Shown here: piece after piece, positions 34,960 to 44,560 of the stretch | Layout of the letters: each line of letters begins with the position of its first letter | How positions within the stretch are numbered: the stretch's first letter is position 1 | Origin: Nautilus pompilius | Lineage: Eukaryota > Mollusca > Cephalopoda > Nautilida > Nautilidae | Assembly (NCBI GenBank): GCA_018389105.1 | Contig: JACATO010002730.1 | Span: 4,570,501-4,634,500 of the forward strand | Reading direction: 5' to 3' | DNA: 64,000 bases | The notes under the pieces: model-generated | The model's database searches: none | What the model was told of the DNA's origin: nothing | The model's input: the letters and a program-made list of their open reading frames with translations, nothing else | Program-made: the position numbers and the translations under genes

Positions 34960-37900
34960 AAAAACACTATTTTGACTTATAAATATTTTTTTTTAAATTT
35001 CTCCTTTAAAAGAATCTGCTTAAATAATTTTTATAAAAGTGTTCAAGAAATATAACTTCCTGGTTAACTGTATAAATTGCATATGTTTGTTGCGAGCAGA
35101 TTTCGAACCAGAAAATTTAAGTTCTAATGTTGTCTTCATTAACCTGTGGTTTAGCTATACGTAAGAAAAGTAGATTACTTTTTTTTTTTTATCAAAATGT
35201 AAGCGTTTTTTTTTCAAAAAAAAACCAGAAAACAATGTCATTGGAAACAGTTATGAAACAACTCAATATTTTCTCTATTTAAGTGTGTTACATAAAAACT
35301 AGTTTAATTGACATCATCTAATGTTTAACACACTGACTTAACATTTATATAACCTGTTTGAAGCGGGCTGAATTATATATTATTACGATTATTTTTGCTT
35401 ACTCAAAATTTGGAATAACTGAGAAAAGAAAAAGTAACTAAGAAACAAGGGCAGTTATTATAAACTAGTGTGACCAACACATTGTGAAATTTCAATTGAC
35501 AACATCATGCCAAATGGCTATTACAACTAAAGGCGACTATTTTTTTACGCTTCGAAATGTAATAAGTACCTTCCAGTACAAGTTAATTTCGCTAAATATT
35601 GTTGAATTTAAACAGTGCTACTTTTTTTTATTATGAAAATTATCTAGTTCTTTTTTATCTGTTCGTAATAGTTAATTTGATTTTTTTTAGGATTGCTTCT
35701 ATTAATTTAAAAATATACTTGTTATATAATTTTTCAAACGCCGAAGAGGCGGTTGAAAATTGGTTAAAATACAAGAAAAATGTTAATTATCTCGTTAATT
35801 TTTTTTAATTCAACGAGTTTTATTCTTTTACCAGAAAAACAATTAAATTGCGTTTGACATATCTGATCTCTAACATATGGAAAATGTTTAGGTGATTTTG
35901 AAAAGATATACGGGGTGAAGAATACTAGACGTCACTAAAAAAGTTTTTATCAGAAACGATAAATGGGCTCAGATAAAACCCATATTTTTCTAAACCATTT
36001 CATCCAATGTGAATTCCATTTGGTGAAAAAACTTCTTTTTAAATACCGCCAATTAATATGCAGTTCAAGCGAAATTCGTTGTATTTGTTTTAGTTTCCCT
36101 TCGTGATTTACGTGTAAGTCAGGGCTAGATTGTGCAAATGATAGATTTGCAACAGTATATATATATATATTTTTTTTTTTAACTGATAGAAAGTACTGAA
36201 GAGGAAGAGGATAGCAGCTTAAGGCTGAAGAGACCCGACAGGTGAGAAGCTGGAGGCTTTCTTTTTCTTTTGTTTTTTGTTTTAAATGGCCATCGACATC
36301 CTGCAATGAAAACATTCAAGAAAATTATTCTTCCCTACTTGTAAGATTTTAGGCTTTTTGCAGATAACGACTCTTAAGAATCCATGAAAAGGTATTCCTA
36401 AAAGTTTATCAAACTACGATATGATTATATATTTACTAAATTGTTCTAAGTACTGGTAAGGCAGAAAATTATTAAAATTTTCTAAATTGTGGCAGCCTGC
36501 AGCATCCAAAGGAATCGTTAAAGACGCACTGAGGTCTATTAATGATAGTCTTTGTAACTTCTGATAGCATTTATTGTGATAACTTCTAACGTTGTTACAT
36601 CATACATTCGAGTTTTTCTCTCAAGAAGACCAAAAGCTACTTTTTGTGCGCGTCATAATTGTGTATGAAATCTGTACGAGTTTTGATGTCACTACTTTCT
36701 ATAATCTTACTATAAAAGTTAAAATGCAACTGTGCTTCAAAGTATACATATATAAATGCATTTTATCATTGCGATTAAAATTTTAGTATTGAGATAAAAT
36801 CATTAGAAAGTAGTGGTATAAGTTAAGACTGCGCGGACTTTTGTTTTCTTTAAAAGACATACAATAGTGATATTTTTTAGAAATTTTTCGGCCTTTGACG
36901 ATTATTACGCTTTGGTATTTTGCTTTAAATTTGTCAAATATTGTGTTTCAACCCCTAATTCTAACCCTAAAACCTGATCCTGACCCTAACACTGTCAGGC
37001 TATGGGTACCGTAATTACGCAATTACAAGTGTTAACTTTAACAAATGAAAATCTTCATCGGCTACTGCAAACTTTCTGCTTTTAGCGGTTGCTAATTTTG
37101 CCCTTTCGACAGCGGAGAATATAAAAGTTTAGATTTGCAGTATTTACGATCGGAAAAAGATCTCATAGTTCTTTGGTAAAAGGTTTCGGCACACTGATTT
37201 TTCAGACTAATAAACAGTTAACCATTGTTAGTTATCGGTACGTTAAAGCATTGTATGAAATATTTAACCGGTTTTCAAATAAGCATTATAAAAAGAGATT
37301 CTTAATTCGCATTCATACGTTTTACTAAATACACTAATAGTATTTTACATTCGATACCTAATCATCACATAGATTTATTTCAAGCACTAGCACTTTATTT
37401 GTTTTGATTCTTCAACATTTAAAGTTAGGAAAAGCTGCAGAAAATGTGTTATAATGTTGATTCTGAATGTTTTATACACTGACCTTATATATATATACAG
37501 ACAGAAATATCTTTCGCAAAATTTTAATTAATGAATATATCAATGGTGGAATTAATCTTAATACTTTATCTAATTTTTAAATAATAGAGTATTAATGTGT
37601 TCTTTAATACTTCATCATGGATATCGAAAGCTTTGTTTAAACCGAAGTACATTGAACGCGCTGGAGCAGAGACACGACAGGTCCACTGAAAATTTATAAT
37701 TTAAATGGTGCATTGACAAAGAGAGCAGTTAGTGTGCTCAGATCTGATTTCGACATATGCAAGTTTTACAAAGTGTGTTCCATATTCTCCATCAAGAAAA
37801 GACTTTATCAGAAGTGCCTGGTAATCGTCTCCTCTCTATACGTAGTCGTGTGAAGCGGATAGAAATAAGCTTGGCACGCTACGAACTTTGCAATATTTTC

Positions 37901-39981
37901 CTTATTTAAGGTGAAATGGTTTTTAAAACGTTGCCACTGATGCTTCTTGATTTATGCTAAAAGAAGCTGTCGGAAAGAATTTAAGCATAAAAAAGGGAAA
38001 TAAACGGTCTTAAATTGCTTTATTCTAAAAATATAAATATTCTAGTTTGTTAAAAAATAAATCAAGTCACATTATTATTGCGTAATTCATCAAAGTTAAC
38101 TATAATTTCGCGGCGTGTCTCTTGAGAATGACTTATAAAATTGCCAGATACAATTACGTGATGTGTTTTATCTTCTTTAGTTTATCAATAGCATAATATT
38201 TCTGCAAGAAACACTACTAACAGATGTCGCACCATGAAGCTGGTGATATCCATTCATTTTTGCGATACCGCTCTCGTTTTTGTGTATTTTAAATAATCGT
38301 TCAGAAGACGAGCACACAAATCAGGCAAAATTACTCTTCAGCTTAAGAAGTATGGAGAAACCTAAGGCTCACTGATTCAGCGCCATCACCAGTTTCTAGA
38401 CTCAAACATTATGAAATAACAGACACTGTAATTAATTACAAGAGAATATGATTATTTAATTAGGTTAGAGTATCTCATTTAAAGTAGCCGAATAGATTTC
38501 GCAGTGCTTTGCTCAATAAAACAACATATGCAAGAGACCAATATGTGTATTACATCTTCTCACGTCGCTATCTTTTTTTTATTACTATAATTTAAAAAGA
38601 TAAACTATGTATACAATAGCAAGTGCGGTGCACATATATTTTAGAACTAAAGATCGCGTGATCTAATGAAATAGAGGGGGTGAAATTAGATGCAGTTAAA
38701 CTGATTCTTTTTGCTCCATGTCCCTTTTGGCATATTCTTCTCAAGTTCTCGGAAGTCAGCTCAACGGTAGACGAGACTTCACGGATCACTGTTTCAACTT
38801 TGTGTCCCCAAAATTCAAATTTTGCAGGCTTTTACACAAATTTTTATTAATAGATTTTCTGATCTGATTGATATGCAAGCAGTAGCAACAGATTAAAATT
38901 TATTAGTAAATTCCACTTAAAGACCATCTTCAGCAGAAACGAATCAGTAAATATCATACAAAGGCCGAACTTATTAGTAAGGAATCACTAAATACCGTTA
39001 AAGAAAGTTTTCAATATCTTCTTAAATATTATATTTTTAGAAGAGCATTTGATTTTAATTTATAAAAGTTGGCTACTTAGCCTTATGAAGGATTTTAAAA
39101 TAAAAAAGCCAAAATATTACCATTTAACGCTTGTCCATTTGCAAATGGCAATACTTCCCAAACAAATATGAGCAATACCCTATTGCTCTTCTTTAAGAAA
39201 ACCACAAATGTCTTTGTAAGCGTCATACCTGTGCTAAGTTTTGTACGGCGTAGGTTGGCGTCACAGTTGTGAAAAATGGTTTACTGTATATATTTTTTAC
39301 CCTGACTTCAGAATTATTTGTCAGATAATATACTTACTAATAAAAATAAGTTTTTGCTTGAAATGCATTCGTTCAAGATTAACCTTCCAGAAAAAAAATA
39401 TTGTAGTCTATGCATGCATAATGCTATGGAAAGGCACGATCAGTCTTCGTCGTTACATAAAGAACTTGAAAAATAATTGCTAGTAATTTGTTAATTGCAG
39501 ACACAACGAATTTGGTGAAATTGAACTTTTGTATACCTGTCTCATTTTTGCCTACCACAGAAGCTACATTTACTAATATTACATATTTAGCATTTCTGTT
39601 GTGTTTCATTTCTTGATTTGTTTAATATGTTTTGTTTTCTAGATTTCATTACAAAGATACATATTTGCTGAATAGGTAAAGTATTTAGTCTGCATGACAT
39701 TTACTAATAAAACAGGAATTGCGTGATATATATAAAAAATGGGGGCAATTGTCAGTAGATACAATCAGAATAAATAAGTTACCTATAACCACAGTACGTG
39801 CCCTCCTAAAGCAGGTAGTTAAACTGGACTGTAACATATATGTTGTGAGCTACTTTCTGTGTAAATCAGTGAAATCTGTACAAAACATTAACTGATGTCA
39901 CTGTACATCTGGTGCTATTTTGGTTTACTAACCAGGAATCGTCAGGCTAATCAGTGTGTTTAGGAATTTGGGGTGGTGAAG

Positions 39982-39987
<6 letters not shown>
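34960..39987. other. AT-rich stretch, no gene recognised
   Basis: Five kilobases without a recognisable gene or transposon end. It holds a telomere-like CCCTAA patch at 36953-36989, one GCGTCATA motif at 36650-36663 and a pair at 39220-39233 and 39258-39271 (see findings). The 121-codon minus-strand frame at 35950-36315 crosses T-runs and has no motif. Confidence 0.55.
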
Positions 39988-40013
<26 letters not shown>

Positions 40014-40014
40014 T

Positions 40015-40069
<55 letters not shown>
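39988..40069. repeat. (TAA)n microsatellite
   Basis: About 80 bp of TAA units on the plus strand, that is the (ATT)n family in the opposite orientation to the arrays at 34.4 and 42.6 kb. It runs directly into the (GA)n block. Confidence 0.95.
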
Positions 40070-40071
40070 CG

Positions 40072-40181
40072 CGTACGACGTCGTAAGTACAGAGGGAGGA
40101 GAATGGGGGCGGGGAGGAGAGAGAGAGAGATGACGTCAGTACAGAGAGAGATATGACATCATTACAGAGATATGACGCAGT

Positions 40182-40239
<58 letters not shown>

Positions 40240-40246
40240 GAGAGAT
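40072..40246. repeat. (GA)n block with TGACGTCA-type units
   Basis: The reverse complement of the 15.9-16.7 kb array. GA dinucleotides are interrupted by units reading AGATATGACGTCAGTACAGA with variation: CGACGTCG at 40076-40083, an exact TGACGTCA at 40131-40138, TGACATCA at 40154-40161 and TGACGCAG at 40173-40180. Each is followed by a version of GTACAGAG. The left edge abuts (TAA)n and the right edge lies 20 bp from Tc1 copy 4. Confidence 0.88.
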
Positions 40247-40266
40247 GTAATATGTTGCTTAAGATA

Positions 40267-41843
40267 CAGCGGTGTGCAAAAGTCTTCCATAAAAATAATT
40301 TTTCCTGTAAATTAGCTCGCATTTTGTCGAAAGCAGTTGCTATCAAATCTTGTTCATCAAAGTATTTCTATATTACTGTTGTGCATCTATTCAATAATAT
40401 CAAGCATATTGTTTCATTGTAAGAAAAGTTATAATTTTTAGAAAATCATTTGCATCAAATCAACGTGTGCAAAAGTGCTGCATAAAATCTAGACAGCTAT
40501 CTAATTAATTCAGATTCAATTCCAATTATGCAGAAAGTGATCAGGTCTATCAATAATGAGTAGAATATCCGAAATTCTTGACAACTTGTTCACAACGACG
40601 AGGCATGGTGGCTACCAAACGCTGACACGGTTTCTTGGCGCTAACGCTGAGTTTAATTGAGTGCCAAATGTTTTCGATGAGATTGAGATCCGGGCTTTGA
40701 GCCGGCCAGTCGAGGAGGGGGATTCGCAACTCTGCTATGAAGGCCTTGACATTCCTAGCTGTGTGGATGGAGGCGTTGTCCTGCTGATAGATGGCCGTCA
40801 GGGGCATGTGGTCACACATACACGGTTCGAAATGTTCCAGACGATCTTAGCATAGTCATGAGCATTCATTCGACCCTCCACCTGATGCAACGGACCGACA
40901 CCGGACGATTGAAAACAGCCCCAAACCATGGCCGAATCTCCCCCTGCCTGCAGAGTCGGTCGAATGCAACTATGATGGTATTTCTCGGACACCTATCTCC
41001 GAACGTACACCCGACCCGCCGAGTGGACCCTCACGAATTTGCTTAGGTCGGTAAACAACACTCGGGACCACTGGGCCACGGTCCAGTGGAGATGGTCGCG
41101 AGCCCACTGCAGTGGCTTTCGACGATTGTCCAGACTGATGAACGGCTTCTTCTGTGCCGATCGCCCGAACAGTCCCATGTGGATCAAACGCCGTCTGATG
41201 GTTCACGAGGCCAACTGGATCCCATGGTGCCTTCACAAGGCGGTCTGGATGTCGGTGGAAGTGCGGAATCGCTCCGATTTCGACATGCGGGCGATCAGAC
41301 GATCCTGTCGAGCCGTCGTTTTCCGCGATCTGCCGGCTCTGCGTTTCGAAATTAGGCTCCCATCGACTTTCCAACGTTTCAGGGCGCGAGATATCGTCAA
41401 CTGATTGCAACCGATACGATCCGCAATGACCCAGTCAGTTTCATCATCTTCTTTCATGCAAACGATTGTGGCCCGCTGTTCTGGGGTCATATATCGGGCT
41501 CTCAGCATCACTATATTGAACAGAAATGAATCAGAATAGTGGAAAATGACAGATTTTCATATTTATTTTCTACTATCATAAACTATTATAGAACAGAATA
41601 TATATTCTAATTTTTTGTAGTTTATGCAACACTTTTGCACATGTTGATTTCATGCTAATTACTTTATTAATATTTAAATTTTGACTGTGCAATTACAAAA
41701 TGGATCTTAGTGTTATAAATCGTTTAAATACACTGATACCTTTCAATTAAAACAGAAAACATACAATAGTTACTAATTTCTACAAAATAAGAACCCATTT
41801 TCTAAGTATATTCATTTTGATGCAAATCTTTTGCACACCGCTG
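40267..41843 (-). mobile_element. Tc1-like DNA transposon, best preserved copy 4
   Basis: A 1577-bp element with TA at 40265-40266 and 41844-41845. Both tips are CAGCGGTGTGCAAAAG, identical over 16 bp. An inner copy of GTGTGCAAAAG or GCACATG-type motif lies at 40465-40475 and 41632-41643, each about 195 bp from its tip, giving a clean IR/DR structure; the flanks of the inner copies also match (CATCAAATCAAC against CATGAAATCAAC). The transposase is on the minus strand and only lightly damaged. Family differs from copies 1-3. Confidence 0.94.
40550..41511 (-). pseudogene. Tc1-like transposase, lightly damaged (copy 4)
   Basis: Starts MMLRARYMTPEQRATIVCM at 41511 and ends NFGYSTHY-TAG at 40550, about 320 codons. 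It has a paired-type helix-turn-helix region (NQLTISRALKRWKVDG), a GRSRKTT linker, a second helix-turn-helix, and the catalytic domain with all three acidic residues: LFTDLSKF, QQDNASIHTA and LNLIENIW, the last two 34 residues apart (DD34E). It also retains the MVWGCF motif and a DWPAQSPDLN stretch. Four lesions are visible: TGA at 41233-41235, TGA at 41203-41205, TAG at 40993-40995 and a one-base loss near 40810-40830. Both TGA codons could come from CGA, as methylated CpG decay would give. The few lesions make this the youngest Tc1 insertion in the window. Confidence 0.92.
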
Positions 41844-41852
41844 TATTAGCGC

Positions 41853-42440
41853 GAAGTGGTTTCAATGAATACGTACCTGCGCAAAAACACCTGCTAAAGA
41901 GAGGAAACCAAACAGCAAGGCTGAAATGGGCCGCAGAACTGTGGCGGTGGTGATGAGAAAATCTGGCAGAAGGCGTTTGGAAGTTTGTTCGAAAGCAGAA
42001 CAATATAACAGTCAGTGTACAACAGCTACAGTGAAGCATGGCGATGGATCAATACCAGTGTGGAGCTGCATATTAGCCAAGGGTGTCAGATATTTTCACA
42101 AAATGGAAGGTATAGTGACTGCTGACAAGTGCAGGCAGGTTTTTGTCCATCATGTCATTCCCCCCAGGAAGACATCTCATTGGGCGGTGGATTCATTTTC
42201 CAGCATTTCAGTGATCTCTCAAGCACCCAGCCAATGTGGTTAAAAAAGTATCTGGAATGTAGAGAGGCTCCCAAAGATGGTTTGACCTGCATAATGTCCC
42301 GATATGAACATCACTGTGCTATACAGATTATATGGCTACCGAGAAAGCCAAACGGCAACCAAACATCTTAGATGAGTTGTGGAAAGTGCTACAGAGTATT
42401 TGGTACATTCTACAGTCATTTAAACATTCATAACCTGTAT
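41853..42440 (+). pseudogene. older Tc1-like transposase remnant, 5' part missing
   Basis: A plus-strand remnant of yet another Tc1 family, beginning two bases beyond the right TA of copy 4. Recognisable islands are QTARLKWAAELW, FVRKQ, a KHGDGSIPVWSC form of the KHGGGSIxVWGC motif, EGIVTADKCRQVFVHHVIPP, GGGFIFQ followed by a corrupted second catalytic motif, KKYLECREA, and EKAKRQPNILDELWKVLQ. The N-terminal DNA-binding half and the segment with the first catalytic Asp are missing. No ends can be assigned. Several stops and frame changes occur. It is clearly older than copy 4. Confidence 0.8.
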
Positions 42441-42591
42441 GGAAGCATAAAAATCAAGATGTCATGATGGTTCACATGCCAAATACTAATGCGCTGTATA
42501 ACGTATTAATTTTGTTTTTGTATATTTTCTGCAATAATGCGTTGGTTATGTATTATATACGTTCTCATTTGCAATTACATATTATTTGTGC

Positions 42592-42678
42592 ATATTATTA
42601 TTATTATTATATTATTATTATTATTATTATTATTTATTATTATTATTATATTATTATTTTATTATTATTATTATATTA

Positions 42679-42718
<40 letters not shown>

Positions 42719-42719
42719 G

Positions 42720-42765
<46 letters not shown>

Positions 42766-42771
42766 TATTAA
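42592..42771. repeat. (ATT)n array, about 180 bp
   Basis: Plus-strand ATT units with phase breaks, following the old Tc1 remnant. Tyr-, Ile- and Leu-rich frames over it are artefacts. Confidence 0.96.
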
Positions 42772-42972
42772 TCAGTGATTTAAACAGTCTTTAAGAGTAA
42801 GACGCCCTAATTTTTTAAAAATTATTCTACTGTAAGATACATAGACATTGTTATCGACGGATTTCCCAGTCTGTAGATGTCTAGATGCTGAACTGTCACC
42901 GACCTAGAAAGCTACAGGGAAATATAACCGAATTATTTCATTGTTGAATTTTGTTACCTCTGATTTTTCCAG

Positions 42973-43208
42973 TGCCAAAGGTAGCTAGCCCATTAAAGCC
43001 AAAAGCGCTCGACTCTTCTCGTAGTAACTACGCAAGGGATGCGGTGCAGCTAACAGCAAAGCGAAAACTTCCTTCTGAAACTTTAATTTCGTTGGCTGTT
43101 TTGCAAGATGTTAAACCTTCCAGCTATTTTAAAATCATGAGATTTTTCAGTTATGAAGAGTGTAATTCATATGCTGTCAGATATCAGTCTGCTGGAACAT
43201 GTTCTTGA
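42973..43208 (+). CDS. possible terminal exon, unknown product
   Basis: A plus-strand frame of 78 codons to a TGA, entered through a strong acceptor-like sequence (TTACCTCTGATTTTTCCAG, AG at 42971-42972). The encoded piece starts VPKVASPLKPKALDSSRSN and continues with a basic, polar stretch containing LTAKRKLPSETLISLAVLQD and ending SAGTCS. I recognise no domain. No ATG precedes it in frame, so it could only be a downstream exon; no partner exon is identified. A chance frame remains likely. Confidence 0.22.
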
Positions 43209-43961
43209 AAATACCTACCAGAACTGATTAACCGATTACATCACATTGTAACTAATCGAATTAATTATTTATTTAAGTTTATAAAAATGTACTTTTTTAT
43301 CAAAATGATAATTGCATAAACAAAAAAAAAAAACAATTACTTCAGTTGTAATTTTCATTAGCACCATGATTTGTGCTTCCATTATGCTAGCTGTCATATC
43401 ACTGAAAAGAATTGTACAGAAATGTATGGAACCAGCTCATCTCGGTGAATACATTCCCGACATAACGGGGCGGATAGGAGATGAACTTTTCACTAGTCCA
43501 GCGATTTTCACTTAAGACAAATTATCCGAAAATTTACTTTAAAATGTGAAGGAAATGAGTTTACGTCATTGGCGGTAATTAATTTATGAGAAAAGTTTGA
43601 TTGGTTAGGAAAAGTTACACTAAAACTTAAAAAAAAACAAAAACAATTATTGATTTAAAATCGCTGAGTAAATATTTGTAGGTTGTTGAGTCAGAGCAGA
43701 GCTTCTACATGGCTCCGGTGCTGGAGATTGCATGAGACTTGTCTTACGATACAACGATGATCTACTTCTGTCAGCGGCAATAAACGAAGCATCTTTTTAT
43801 TATTCAGGTGTCTTTTGTGTACAAAGGATTTACGCTGATTCGGAGAATGGCGCAAGTAGGGATGAGGCAAGGTTCTGATTATCTGGGTTGATTGTAAACA
43901 GACACAATGTATCTGGTTTAAAAGGTTATTATATAGAGATGACACTGCGGAGCTTTATCAG

Positions 43962-44146
43962 TCAAGATTCCTCACCTGAGTCCGAAGTCTTCCTCTCGTT
44001 TTTCTTCAGCAGCCAGCTGCGTGGCTTGTCATCCGGGCACCAACTCACATCTGAAAATTGATGGATTCCAGTCGCGTTTTTCATTAGGTCAGCCAAATTC
44101 GAAGTACGCCAGATACCTTTTTGCTGACCATGATTTCCCCGTACGA
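43962..44146 (-). CDS. possible 3' terminal exon, unknown product
   Basis: Minus-strand frame of about 61 codons, entered after TTGTTGTTGTTACTAG (acceptor-like AG at 44147-44148) and closed by TGA at 43962. The encoded end, WRTSNLADLMKNATGIHQF then SDVSWCPDDKPRSWLLKKNE and RKTSDSGEES, is hydrophilic, well balanced in composition and ends in a phospho-site-like acidic Ser-rich tail, as many cytoplasmic tails do. AATAAA follows at 43796-43801 on the same strand, about 165 bp past the stop. I do not recognise the protein and find no upstream exon. Alternatives are a fragment of an unrecognised mobile element or chance. Confidence 0.3.
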
Positions 44147-44329
44147 CTAGTAACAACAACAAATTCTCTTATTAACTTACGCCCTGATGATGTTGCACCG
44201 AGTCGCCGATTTGGATATAGAAACGTCATTTGGTTAGCCATTAATCGGACCACCATTTTATAACTTTTTTGTGGTGATGCGCGCGTGTGAACGTGTCTAG
44301 GGGTGCATGTGTATAATTCCTTTCGGAAG

Positions 44330-44560
44330 GAAAAAAGGTTAAGCTGAAAAGCGCTTGCAGTTCCGGATGTGAAGCATTAACCCTGAGTGATGCCCGATAG
44401 GCGGGTATTATGACCCCCCAACACGAGATCGGGGATCATGCGGGTGATGCTCTCCGAGCTAGGAGGCCTGCAATACAAGTCGCCAGGCAGTCAAGCCCAT
44501 CCAGTCGGTGATGCCGATCCAACAAAACTCTGGCCCCCTACGAAGCCAGCCTGGCCAGGG
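44330..44560 (-). repeat. SINE-like element with tRNA-like head
   Basis: A GC- and CpG-rich island in AT-rich DNA. Read on the minus strand, 44468 downwards resembles a tRNA 5' half: GGCCTCC, then TA, then a D-arm GCTCGGAGAGC (44449-44459), later a T-arm-like GGGTCATAATACCC (44403-44416), where the T loop has lost the TTCGA sequence. A T6 run, the usual RNA polymerase III stop, lies about 140 bp from the head (about 44331-44336). The GC-rich sequence up to 44560 may be part of the same repeat. There is no second copy in the window to confirm its limits. Confidence 0.4.

Noticed and set aside
34308-34960. Long Ile-, Leu-, Tyr- and Asn-rich frames on both strands
   Set aside because: They are translations of the (ATT)n array and continue only as far as the repeat does.
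41039-41404. 121-codon plus-strand and 146-codon minus-strand frames inside Tc1 copy 4
   Set aside because: Shadow frames of the transposase, which reads in another minus-strand frame with the expected motifs.
42464-42794. Three overlapping Ile/Tyr/Leu-rich plus-strand frames
   Set aside because: Same cause: the 42.6 kb (ATT)n array read in three phases.
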